A DNA stretch of 64,000 nt, from assembly GCA_963585895.1 (NCBI GenBank), contig OY757915.1, positions 94,190,836 to 94,254,835 of the forward strand. Reading direction: 5' to 3'. The stretch is from Sepioteuthis lessoniana. Lineage: Eukaryota > Mollusca > Cephalopoda > Myopsida > Loliginidae. Each line of letters begins with the position of its first letter. The first letter of the stretch is position 1. Both the position numbers and the translations under genes were made by a program. The notes under the pieces were generated by a model. That model saw only the letters and a program-made list of their open reading frames with translations. It made no database searches and was not told the origin of the DNA. Below are positions 11,955 to 22,589 of the stretch, one piece after another.

Positions 11955-12232
11955 GGGCAATGAGGAGTACCCCTTTATTACCATTACTCTCAGGTCCACT
12001 CTCACCTAGATTGGTAATACCTTTTTGTATCTATGGATCAAATAGAAATATTCATTTACAATACTTGAAACAATTTAAATGTGTACAAACAAATAAGTTC
12101 TGTTTAAAAATAATGTTAACAACAAATTTTGGCTTACAAATCATGTGTATGTATAAATAGGATTTGGCATGAAATAACCCACAAGGGTTGATATACCATA
12201 AAATGAAACCAATTAACCAACTAACCAAAATA
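11955..12232 (+). repeat. Element D copy, 5'-truncated
   Basis: Part of the head, about two tandem units and a complete tail (GGATTTGGCATGAAATAACC, then GGTTGATATACCATAAAA). It lies just downstream of the FANCL 3' end. Confidence 0.7.
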
Positions 12233-12531
12233 TTTACTATGTTAGTACTGAAAATGACTAAAGAAAAATAGAAAATGGAGAACAATAAAAATACTGAAAC
12301 ATTGCTTATGTATATATGCATATATATATCATATTCAAATGTAGTGAGTCTTAAAATACAGCTACACAAATTCATATATTTCCTATCTACAAGATTTGTC
12401 ATGTAATGTATATATGTAATCCTTACAACAACATTTTTAATATATCCTTTTGGATAAATACTACCTGTGATATCACAAGTTACATAAACAGCCAGTCAAA
12501 TTATAAAATCCAATCATATAAATTTTTCTTT

Positions 12532-12537
12532 TTTATT
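12532..12537 (-). promoter_or_regulatory. FANCL poly(A) signal
   Basis: In minus sense this is AATAAA, about 40 bases past the FANCL stop codon. It is the first canonical hexamer downstream of the coding end. Confidence 0.6.
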
Positions 12538-12575
12538 AAATAGTAAAAAATAAGCAGTTAATTTTGAGTTCATAT

Positions 12576-15500
12576 TTAGTCTCCTGTTGTTACTGTCACA
12601 GTGATGGGTTTTGAACACATAGGACATTCACCAAAAATGATGTTGAAGCTGTATCGACTGGTTGAAAGAGTCTTCAACCATTCATGCAAGCATGACTGAT
12701 GATAAGACTGCCCACACTGGGCATTTTCACACACTTTTGTCGGTAATTCTGTGCCAAGACGGTAAGTGTAGCATATCCCACACTCCCCAATAAATTCTTC
12801 TTTTTTTGTATTGTTTGGGGAAGGGAACTCCATCTCCATAAGATCCTCCAGATTTTGCAGAACTGTCCGATGTGAATCCCAATTCTCAAGGTTTGCATTT
12901 AGTTTCTGTTTCAATGGATCAACAATATTATCAGCACCCATAAACTGACACTGAACGAGATTTCCAGGATGATTTGGGTCAAGAGTGATCTGAATTGAGG
13001 AATTAGAACTGATAGCTATCCTCCTGTAGTTGGCACTATAGTTTGGCTTCTCAGGCTCAAGAACCCACGTCTTCTGATCAATTTCTCCGACAATATCCCA
13101 AAAGCGCTGGTAAGACTGGATCGTGGTCTCAAATTGCACCAAGAGGTCTTTGAGAGTACTGCTGGGCATCCAGACAAACTTAAATTTTGCTGGGAGATCA
13201 CAATGACAAGTTGGTGCAACTCTTGGGTGTTCAGAATGAAGATGTACTTTCAGAATATGCTGGCGTTGATGATCATCATGCGTAGAAATGTGAACCTCAT
13301 GAAATGTGGGACTGATGTAGGTGAGTCTCTCCCAATTGAGAGACTTTAGTTCATCAATGAGCTGGCTGGATACCCGGATATGCTGGTGCTGACCTGGTTG
13401 ATCTAAAACTTGCTCAAGAAGGACCTGAAATATATATATATAATGAAATGCACGTGGAACCACCATTCTCATATGATTAGGCAACATCAAGAAACGGTTG
13501 CTATGACAGCAAAGTAAATGCGTTTTTAATGAAATTAAAGTAAATGCGTTTTTAAATCACAAACAGCTCTAAAATGAAGATGAACGAATGTCCAATGTAA
13601 TCTCTGCTTTTTAGTTGATCTGGCATATATATATATATATATTTCTTTTAAATACCCTGTCTGGTGGAAAAAGCTGCTTGGTAGCGCCAGGAGTAGCAGT
13701 ACTGCCTTGAGCTACCAAAACTATGTTGGTTGGCAGCTGATGAGGGCAGGGTATTGCACGTGCTTTCACACATTGTATGATGAAAAAAAAACATATATAT
13801 ATATATATATAGTATTTCAAAAAAATTGATATCATTTTGTTATTTACTTGATGGACTCTCATTCAAGTAATCTCAGATTTTAACAGCAGAAATAGAAACA
13901 ACTCAAAATTCTATGTTTAATGTTTAAACGTCTTGTCTTTTCCAATGAATTGCATTTTTATATCTGAAAAGAAAAAAGGCATAAAACAGATTTAGGGCAG
14001 ACTAGGTTCTTCAGCCTTGGTGAGGCAACTAGTCTAGGAGAAGGAAAAACTCTGAATTCAAACCTGTTAAACTCCGCTTAAAAAATTGACCTTGTGTCAT
14101 ATCCTGCCCGAGCAGAGGGGTTGGGTAAATATGATAAAACAGATTTTAAAGTGGTTTCTATACATGCTGTTAAAATTTGAGATCATTTGAATGAGAAGCA
14201 GTCAGCTTATTAGATTACAGGATGATATCAATTTTTCTTAAACACCTTGGATATTTAGAAGCCTGTTAAAAACATTTAAGGAGCACTGAGTTTTTTAAAA
14301 AACAGGTGAATATCAAAGGAAAAAGGAAATCAATTGAAACAAAAGAAAGGAAATGGAAATCAGTTGAAAGAAAGAAGGAAAATAAATGAAAAAAAGAAAG
14401 AAACATTTAGTCTTTTAAACCTGAAGTGATCACTTCATCACTGATCTTACTCTGTTGATGGGGCCTAAAAACAAGGACTACACCTCCTGCAGAGAATTAT
14501 GTCTTCATCCAACCCTTCTGCAATAAGTAGGATGCAATACAAGGTCAATTTTTTAAGTGGAATTAAATCTGATTTGAATTCAAAGTTTTCATTTTACAAG
14601 GCAGATAGCCATATCAAAACTAAACAACTCTATCTGCCCTCCTATTTTACACTTAGCAAAAAAAGAAATGGATTTGTGCTTTCCCCAAAGACTTTAGCAT
14701 AAAGTGAATTATCAACAGCCTCATTCAGGATTTGAACCGGATATGCCGAGTCCATTTCCTACGACACTATCTGTTACACAAAGCACACCCCAAGAGAGGA
14801 AAATAAAAAGGTGTTCTAGGTATAACACTAAGCTCTATCTTGTAGTGAGGCAGCAGTTCCGGAGCTTTGGGGAGTGTGGCATCATCTCAGTTCCACTCTG
14901 ACCAAAGAAGCAAATAATCAAATGGTCAGAAATTAAAGATACTATCACCACAATTCAAGGCTAATGATCCCTCATTGATTAAATTTTGAACAAAAACCCT
15001 ATATTATCACTTTTTTCATAAAATAATTGGGCTAAGTGTTCACCAATGATCCGGAAGACCGGGGTTCAATCCTAGGTCAAGTCATACCAAAGACTCAAAA
15101 AATGGTACTTGAGGCCACCTTGCTTAACACTCAGCATTATAATGTATGGATCAAAGGTAAAGAGGAGCAATCCAGGGAAAGGAGTAGCACCCTCCCCTAC
15201 ACTTTGGTGTAGTAGCTATTGAAATGGGAGCCTTCGGGTAACCCTCAACTAAGGTTGCCAACTTTACTTACTAACTACATTTTTTGTAATACTCCAAGCA
15301 ATACCCATGCCTGAAGCTTTTTATGAATCCCAATTAATAGTCCATCCTGTTGGTGAGGCCAAGAACATACAAACTGCATCTGCCTGCCAAAGAGGTACAC
15401 TGAAATACTATCCAGTGAAAGTGAAAAATAAGCCATTCTGATGGCTATCAAGACTATCCAAGATAGCCATTTTTCTTTTTGGTTTGGTTTTATGACATAT

Positions 15501-17053
15501 CAACCATTATTTGTTACTTAATGCCAAATCTTGTTTTTACATATATATTGAATGATTTGTACATACATTTTGTAGATACACAGTTAAATGATCTAACAGT
15601 CCTATTTCTAACAATTCTATTTAGCATAAATCCACAAAGTTGAATAGTTCCAAGTATTGTTATGTATCACTAACAATTCAATTAAACATCAGCCATTTCT
15701 TTACCCACAGTTAAATGATCAAACAGTTCTATTCCTAACAATTCATCATTTGTTTGCACTCAGTTAAATGTCAAACAGTTCTATATAACCAATAGATAGG
15801 ACCCTATCAGGTGTTATCAAACCAGGCCAGAGTAGACCTGGAAATGATGGCAATGAAAGGTTACTCTGCATTCCCCCAAACTGCAGCATTACTAGAGCCT
15901 CCCCATCAGATTGTTTAATGTCATATTCAAATTTTAGTTTTTGTAAACAGAATTTAAGGCAATAGCTCTCAAAAACACAGAAATATTTCCTGTATAGCAG
16001 GAAATAACATGAAAATGCTAAAGTAAAATGTACTACTTACATATATATTCTTAAACAAGGACTTACATAATATCTCTTTAAGATGCTTTCATTCAATTCT
16101 GCCTTAGCAATTTAAAAAACATCCATGATCAAAATTTCCTTCAACAGCTATTTTGTAACCAAGATTGATTTCTGGTATAAATATCAGATACCTGATATAT
16201 AATTCCATTGTTAGAAGCAAAATTTTATGTCAAACTACGTATATTCCTTTCATTTAGTTTGATAATGCCATGCGTTATCAATGCACCTTCAAAATCTGGT
16301 TTCCGATGTAATTTTTTGTTTTTGCTTGTGTGTCATAATACTAATATTAAATTCTTTTCAAACAAATGGCTATTTAGGTAATAAATGGATTCTTGGTAAA
16401 ATTCTCACCTATAAACATTGTCTGGTTTATCATATTTTAAGACAAATTTGCAATGTTAAATTCAAATGCCATTGAAACGGACAATTTAGCCCAGTGTGTA
16501 GTGCAAAGCAGCCAATAAGAGTGTGGCTAAAAAGTTCATATGCTGACCAAGATACTCTCATGAAATGCGACCAAATCAGGTTTATTTTTCAATATAATTT
16601 CTCCTTGCAGTCCACATACTTCATTTGTCAATGTTGCTGTGCTTGGAACCCATTGGTCAGAAAAGTCATCAACATCAGATATGACATCATCATACAACCT
16701 TTACAGCTCTCCCTCATACATTATATAAACAAAGTCAAATATTCAGGCAACAATTTGATAGCAAAATCTGGTTGAACTGTTATAAATCTAAGTTTAATAC
16801 TTACTTTCAGCTCTTTTAAGAAAGTTGCCAACCCTGAACATTGATTCAGACGCTGTTTGACCAGTCCTTGATATTCTTGCAATATATAGAAGACCTTTGG
16901 CTCAACATCTATCTGAGCATTTTTCAGAGAACGGTTTGGTGGTAAAGTGATTGACAAATGGAGTTCTTGATCAAGAACACTGATGTAGCCTTCATAATAA
17001 GTTCTTTCTGGATCTAAACATACCAACTGAGGACACGCTTCCCATATTTCCAT
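12576..17053 (-). CDS. FANCL: FANCL, Fanconi anaemia RING E3 ubiquitin ligase
   Basis: FANCL is the catalytic subunit of the nuclear Fanconi core complex; with the E2 UBE2T it monoubiquitinates FANCD2-FANCI in DNA crosslink repair. The coding sequence joins exon 17053-16805 (83 codons) to exon 13424-12576 (282 codons plus TAA) in phase 0, giving 365 residues against about 375 in human. The donor is GTAAGT (16804-16799); the acceptor is TATATATTTCAG ending at 13425. Residues 1-100 form the ELF domain (YYEGYIS, LKNA); 104-290 the double-RWD region, with the diagnostic EIDQKTWVLEPEKP at 197-210; 296-365 the RING. Its C4HC3 zinc ligands are C298, C301, C315, C320, H325, C328, C350 and C353. The E2-contact residues Y302 and W332 are kept. 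The ATG sits four bases after an upstream acceptor, so a 5' UTR exon exists. The 22 in-frame residues before V84 are intron. Identification is certain; the start is well supported. Confidence 0.95.
13650..13770 (-). repeat. Unclassified short repeat
   Basis: This is the longer copy of the fragment at 11445. It lies between two (TA)n tracts within the FANCL intron and includes GCTACCAAAACTATGTTGG and GGCAGGGTATTGCACGTGC. No tRNA-like head was seen. Confidence 0.45.
13994..14133 (+). repeat. SINE-A, 5'-truncated
   Basis: Only the 3' half is present, from GGGCAGACTAGG to GTTGGGTAAAT. It is flanked by a 13-bp duplication ATAAAACAGATTT (13981-13993 and 14134-14146). The target duplication shows that the truncation occurred at insertion, as in LINE-type target-primed integration. 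Confidence 0.85.
14640..14790 (-). repeat. SINE-A head relic
   Basis: Minus-sense remnant with a CAGGATTTGAACC B-box complement and CCATTTCCTACGACA. A 60-bp element D scrap (GGAGCTTTGGGGAGTGTGGC) follows at about 14840-14900. Confidence 0.45.
15028..15275 (+). repeat. SINE-C, near full length
   Basis: The head has GGGGTTCAATCCTAGG, the body GAGGAGCAATCCAGGGAAAG and the end CCAACTTTACTTACTAAC. This is the best copy for defining the family. Confidence 0.8.
15478..15935 (-). repeat. Element D copy, head truncated
   Basis: Tail at left (TTGGTTTTATGACATATCAA), tandem units, and part of the head at right ending about TGTTTAATGTCATATTC. It lies in the FANCL intron. Confidence 0.7.
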
Positions 17054-17079
17054 TGTACTGCAACAGAAAAAAAAAATAC

Positions 17080-17118
17080 ATATATATATATATATATATA
17101 TAATAAATAAATATATAT
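17080..17118. repeat. (TA)n tract upstream of FANCL coding exon 1
   Basis: AT dinucleotides directly upstream of the polypyrimidine tract and the TTGCAG acceptor of the first coding exon. Confidence 0.85.
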
Positions 17119-17242
17119 TAGATATATATATTTAATTCATGGAATTTAGACTGCGACCTTGGAGTTTCATGGAGTTTTTTGCAAAACAACAATCATCAGG
17201 CAGTTAAGAAAATGAAATGAATCAAAAATCGAAAAACTCAGC

Positions 17243-17367
17243 ATTTTAAGGGTAAAGTGGTGCAATCCAGAGAAAGGAGTAGCACCCTTCCCTTCACCTC
17301 CGTGTAGTAGCTACTGAAAAAGAAACCTTTGATTCACCCTCAACTAAGGTTGCCAACTTTACTTACT
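17243..17367 (+). repeat. SINE-C 3' half
   Basis: From GGGTAAAGTGGTGCAATCCA to TTGCCAACTTTACTTACT. The head is missing. Confidence 0.7.
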
Positions 17368-17653
17368 TTCAGAAGATTTCTGAAAAGGCTTCTTCATTCT
17401 AATTTCAAATTCTTTGAAAAAATAAATAAATAAACAAATCCACCCCAAATCGTAAAAACAGAATTTTCTTTCAGAAAATTCCCTAACCGTCAAAATAGAT
17501 TTTTGAATTCTTGTTGAAAAAATTCTATTCCTTTCTGGTTATAGTACAAATTTTTATTTTTCTTCGCATATTTTTATGAGCAGTTTGAAAAAAAATGGTG
17601 TTTGTTCAGATATGCGAAGAAATCTTCAGAACAAAAAGTGACGTCAAAAATTG

Positions 17654-18455
17654 GGTATTTATGCATCTATGTTACCGCAAAAAAGCCGAACTTTCCCGAG
17701 CGTTTCCGGGCCGATAACGGAAAGAATCGGAAAATTCCGGAACGAAATTTAAGCAAGCAGACGATGAAATAAGTCAACCAATTTGTTGACAAACCGCATG
17801 AAGACAAAAAAAACAAACAAAAAAAACAGAAAAAGACAATTTTTAATGGATAATGTTACCAACCTTTTCATGAGAAAAAGAATAAATCAACAGTCAATGT
17901 GTGGTAATTTTCAATATGAAAAAATAGTTTGAATTTTTATTTTATCTATTTTTATGGGGGAGGGAGATGTATCATTTTTTTGTCTTTTTAAATAATTTTT
18001 TTCGTATTTATGCACTAATTGTACCGTGCAGAAGTAATAACGTGTTAATTTAGAAATCCATTCTTACCATGGGGAGGGGGGATGTTTTGTAACTATTCTG
18101 TATTTTCACCAAACAATTTAATAATAATCCAGGTCCTGCATTTGGTGTTACGACATCTCCAGGCATAACTTTTCCTCTTTTTTTTCTTTTGTGTGTGTGG
18201 CAAGGATGCTCATATGTCCGGCAACTTTTAATTTTGCCAATAAGGTTTTTTTCTAGGCAGAATTGGATCACCATTTCTGCACATTGTACATTTCCGCTTA
18301 GCTGTGATAAATTCATGTTTACATTTGTTTGTAACTGAATAAACAAATCGATTGAATTATTTTATCTTAAATTTGATTAGCTCGGTGTTTCGGCATATTC
18401 CGATTCTTTTCGGAAACACTCGGCTTTTTTGCGATAACATAGATGCATAAGTACC
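17654..18455 (-). mobile_element. Merlin-type DNA transposon, non-autonomous
   Basis: An 802-bp element bounded by inverted repeats of about 85 bp that start GGTA(C/T)TTATGCATCTATG. The flanks carry a 9-bp duplication with one mismatch (CAAAAATTG and AAAAAATTG), the size usual for Merlin/IS1016. The minus strand holds an open frame (18346-18050) beginning MFIQLQTNVNMNLSQLSG, with CRTYEHPC, like the zinc-ribbon-bearing N terminus of ISXO2/Merlin transposases. The DDE catalytic part is absent, so the copy cannot move on its own. It probably lies in the FANCL 5' UTR intron. Confidence 0.75.
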
Positions 18456-18689
18456 AAAAAATTGTTTTCTATCCTATCTTAAATAAAAATAAAAAAAAGT
18501 AATACTCTTATATAATCCAATTGATTAGCAGATTTCTTTTCATCAAATATCACAGCTGCCTAGATCATTTTGGGAAGAATTTTAAAACCGGAGGCAGGTT
18601 TTCTTAAAACAAAAATGTAAACAGCTTTTCCAAATTCGTAAAAAGTAGTATTTTACTAAGCTTTTTGCATAGATATGGTACAAGGCCGT

Positions 18690-18780
18690 ATAAAACGGGC
18701 ACAAAATAAGACTCGAACTCAGTCGTGAGGGTTTGCGAGTCTCACTTCGCTAACCATTACACCACTCGAGGCGGACCGAA
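18690..18780 (-). repeat. tRNA-like SINE head
   Basis: In minus sense it reads CTCGAGTGGTGTAATGGTTA (A-box-like), then GAGTTCGAGTCTTA (B-box-like). The anticodon arm can form GTGAG/CTCAC but with an 11-base loop, so it is not a functional tRNA. Confidence 0.45.
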
Positions 18781-19114
18781 TTTGTAAAAATGTTTTGTTT
18801 TTTTTACGACTAACTTAATAAAATTATATTTCAATTAAAACCAGAAAAAAAACTTTAAAGTCGATACAAGTTGCAAAAAGTTTAAAAACGTGACATCAAA
18901 ACAATAAATATCCAAAAGGTCGATATATGTGTCTAATCAAATTTCACTAATTAACAACTTCTTGTCTTCCAAATTAACGAAAGTGCATAATGATTTAATT
19001 TAGAAATAAGCTCAATGAATAGTCCGAACCAAAACTTTACACTATAAATTATTGCACGGATTATTTATCACACAACTTAACTCTAAAAATTTGGCATCTG
19101 TTTTATTTACTTAC

Positions 19115-19200
19115 CTACAAAACTTTTCTTCCCAAGATTCAGTTAAGTTATTCCCGCGTGTTTACATACTGTGTGGGAGTTGTCTGCCCCTGACTATTAT
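19115..19200 (-). other. Candidate FANCL 5' UTR exon
   Basis: In minus sense TTTTGTAG is followed by GTAAGTAAAT, a near-consensus splice donor at 19114. It is the best donor I noticed upstream of the acceptor at 17058-17059. The exon would be non-coding, since the ATG lies four bases into the next exon. The left boundary is the donor; the transcription start is not visible, so 19200 is a guess. Confidence 0.4.
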
Positions 19201-19270
19201 GAGAGTGGCCTCCCCTGATACATAAAGTAATCGTGAACTTACTCTCACTCACAGATATACATTGTGTTTG

Positions 19271-19271
<1 letters not shown>

Positions 19272-19334
<63 letters not shown>
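19272..19334. repeat. (TA)n microsatellite
   Basis: About 31 TA units upstream of the putative FANCL 5' exon. Confidence 0.95.
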
Positions 19335-19337
<3 letters not shown>

Positions 19338-19414
19338 ATGATCGAAGATCTAACACTAAAAGCGTTTTAAATACAGTTTTATGGCCACAATGCAGAGTCA
19401 TATCACAATATTTT

Positions 19415-19534
19415 AGATGTAAAATAATATAAAATATATAATTTCACGGCACTGAGTTTCACATGATTGATCCTTGGGTAGCTTTCCTGGGGATAGTTAA
19501 CGTGAAACTCAGTCATAAGTTTTTATTTTATATA

Positions 19535-19597
<63 letters not shown>
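19415..19597. repeat. Palindrome with (TG)n
   Basis: ACTGAGTTTCAC and GTGAAACTCAGT form a perfect 12-bp stem around a 39-base centre (about 19453-19517). Weaker AT-rich pairing continues outward. A (TG)n run of about 28 units follows at 19541-19597. Confidence 0.7.
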
Positions 19598-19599
<2 letters not shown>

Positions 19600-20031
19600 T
19601 AAGTACGCACCTTTATGCCATTTTATATTTATATCTTATATCTATGACTAATGGAGATGGAGAAAATTTAATTTGGGAAACTATGTTTCATGAATATTAT
19701 TAATCTTAAATTAATTAATTTCTCATTTTCAATTATCTGGCTTCCTTTTTATTTTTATTCAAAATATACTGTGAATTTCAGATAATTTCTGTAAAATGCT
19801 GTCAGTTTTGGCATTGCTGTTACGTCACACAGATACAATAATGTTACTGTCTCCTTACTCAGAACATAAACATACTTCTATCAAACGATCATAAGAAATT
19901 AAAAGCAATTCTTTAATCAGTGAATATTGATGCTAAAAGCTTCTTTCAAATGATTGCCTCCAAAAGGATGCTATAAACATTAGTAAAAAACCTCATCTCT
20001 CATGATTGAATCAACGAAAAAAGTAAAACTT

Positions 20032-20101
20032 CACATTGACGTGATTTGAACATGTAACTTTCTGATCAGGATCAGACGCGCTGCTGTTGCGCCTCAAGGT
20101 C
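20032..20101 (-). pseudogene. tRNA-Trp pseudogene
   Basis: First recognisable module. The minus strand keeps the D arm and T arm, but the anticodon arm has lost a base (TGATCCTGATCAG), so no CCA anticodon forms. Confidence 0.7.
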
Positions 20102-20295
20102 ACGCGCAGGTTGCCGCCTCGTTAATCAGAACATATATTTACTTCTGTCGGAACAAACAACGGGAAGAAAAACAATTCTTGGATTACTAAATATTGATGT
20201 TATGAATTTCGATCGAAAGATTTCTTCCAAATTGTTGTAGCAAACTTTGGCCTTAATTCTTACCACTGCTTATTCAGCAAACGAAAGAAGAACAG

Positions 20296-20368
20296 TCGAC
20301 TAAAACGTGATTTGAGCAGAAAACTTTCTGATCAGGTGACACACGCGCTGCCGTTGCGCCACAAGGCC
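20296..20368 (-). pseudogene. tRNA-Trp pseudogene, C type
   Basis: GGCCTTGTGGCGCAACGGCA is intact, but the T arm and 3' acceptor half are changed (TTTTCTGCTCAAATCACG). Type C modules share this loss. Confidence 0.7.
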
Positions 20369-20562
20369 ATTAATATAGTACTTTTACCTTAATCAGAACA
20401 TAGATTTAATTCTGCCAGAATGATCAATAGAGAAAAATATCAATTCTTTGATCGATGAGGATTGATGCTATGAATTTCTGTCATAAGATTTTTTCCAAAT
20501 GGACGTTGGAAACTTTGGTGCAAAACCTTATCACTTCTTATTTCATTAGCAAAAGTAAAACA

Positions 20563-20636
20563 GTCGATCTGAACATGAATCTAACAGAAAACGTTTCGAT
20601 CAGGTGGCAGACGCCCAGCCGTTACGCCAAAACGAC
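20563..20636 (-). pseudogene. tRNA-Trp pseudogene, decayed
   Basis: Only traces of the D arm and anticodon region remain. It is the last module before the LINE insertion at 20792. Confidence 0.55.
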
Positions 20637-20791
20637 ATACATAGTACTCTTTTTCCTTATTCAGTGAAAAGATTTCCATCCTGCAGGACGATTAACGGAA
20701 ATAAAAGCGATTCTTTGATAACTAAATATGCTATGAAATTCTGTCAAAAAATGGCTTCCAAAAGCATGCTGCAAACTTTACTACCAAATCT

Positions 20792-22552
20792 TGGTTGGTT
20801 TGGTTGGTTGGATGTAATGGCATATCAACCTCTATAGGTTATTTAATGCCAGAGACTTTTTACACATATATTATATGTATGTAAACGCATATTTTGGGGT
20901 TGGTGATGGTTGGGTTTTATGGCAAATTAACCTCTTAAGGGTCATTCTGGTATGTATGTGTGTGTATATATAAATGTCAAAGGTTTTTGTTTGTATAAAC
21001 TTGATGGTCGAAGGTGTTGGTAACATAGTCTATATCTTTAATAGGAGGCCAATTGTTTTAAGAAGTTGGTTATGTTTTTGAGAGCAATTTTTTAAAAATA
21101 GTTCCTTCATGCTGTTCGCCCTATAAAACTTTTTCCTGGTGTGGTTGAGTTTTGTGCATTCTATCAAAATGCGCTTGATTGAATATTGGTTTCCACATGG
21201 ACATTTTGGGGGAGGTTCTTCCTAAAGAATGAAGGAGTGAGTCAGTTGAGTGTGTCCAATGCGTAGTCGAGTAAGGGTAGTTTCTTCTCTTCTGGTATTA
21301 TTAGGATCCAGCTTCCTTTCTTTTAAAATTGGTTGAATTTGAAAGAGCTTATTGTGAGGATTTTCATCCCATAATTATCGCCATTTTTTGGTAACTATTT
21401 GTTTGATTTTAGGTTTGAGGTCAGTATATGGAGTTTTAATGGGTTTTTTTTATCGGGAGTCATGTTGATTGCAGCTTGAGCTAATGAGTCGGCTTTATTA
21501 TTGCCCTGAATTCCGATATGGCTTGGAATCCAGCAAAATATCACCTTTTTGCCATGGATCAGTGAATTGAGTTTGTTGAAGATCTTGACAATTAGCGGAT
21601 TATCCAATTTTGCGTATTTGAGTGATTGAAGAACTGAGATGGAGTCTGAGTGGATGATAAATTTTTGGGGGGGTTACTTGTTGAAATTAGGTCAAGTGCC
21701 AAGTTTATAGCATAGATTTCGGCAGAAAATATGGAGACTTCTTTTGGGAGGCATTTTTTCAGAGATTTCTTGCGGAGAACTGCTCCACATCCAGTTCCGA
21801 AATTACTTTTGGAGCCATCAGTGAAAATGTGTTGGTAGTTTGGATAAATTTCCTGGATGTTCTTTAGTTTCTTTTGGTATATTAAAAGATGAGTTTTGTT
21901 TTTAGGTTGTTTATTTAAGTCAAGGATAACGACAGTCTGCTTGAGTAGCCAAGGGGAGAGCTTAGATGTATGGTATAATGAATGCTTGTGAGTGAAATGT
22001 CAGTCTCTTCCAATATATGTTTCATGCGGAGACCGAAAGGTTTTATGATCTTTTCTTTTTGATCAAATAAACTCTGCTGTTTGGGTAAAAAATGCTGTCA
22101 TGTGTAGAAATTTTGTTAAGGAACTGGTGATCCTGTTTCACCGAACATCAGCAGCCCCTTGGGGTCACGTGGTGTCCACTACAAAAAAGAGCTACGACTG
22201 AAGTTTCTCTCTCTCTCTTTTCCACTCCCACCGCTGTTAGCAACAGGTCCATTCGTAGCAGCCCTTGACGGCAAACGTATTTGGTACCTTCCACCAGCCA
22301 GGACCCAAGAGCGACGAACGCACGTGCTGGGTTAAAAGGAACAGGACACACAGCTATGTTCCAGCAGGCATTTTATCTGCAAACCTTCACACAACCTAAC
22401 CTTACCTTACCTTACCTTAAACCTTTACCTTATAACTTTACCTTATAACAACCTTACAACTAAACCTTACAAACCTTACAAAACCCTACCACCTATCTGA
22501 ACCTTGAACTCTTACATATTCGTTGTTTGTTCCATTTGGTGCAAAACCCTGT

Positions 22553-22589
<37 letters not shown>

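Larger units (their letters stand above)
13425..16804 (-). other. FANCL intron between the two coding exons
   Basis: The intron is 3380 bp and phase 0. It holds a (TA)n tract next to the acceptor, an unclassified repeat (13650-13770), a truncated SINE-A, a SINE-A head relic, a SINE-C and a truncated element D. The (TA)n forms part of the polypyrimidine region, so the acceptor context is unusually AT-rich. No further exon is needed: the two coding exons cover the protein without a gap compared with vertebrate FANCL. Confidence 0.85.

Noticed and set aside
13425-13490. In-frame extension of FANCL exon 2 by 22 residues
   Set aside because: It reads through a splice acceptor and a (TA)n tract; the upstream exon joins exactly at V84 and matches the family.
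22390-22490. Telomere-like CCTTA repeats
   Set aside because: The run is short, degenerate and not the TTAGGG or TTAGG type.
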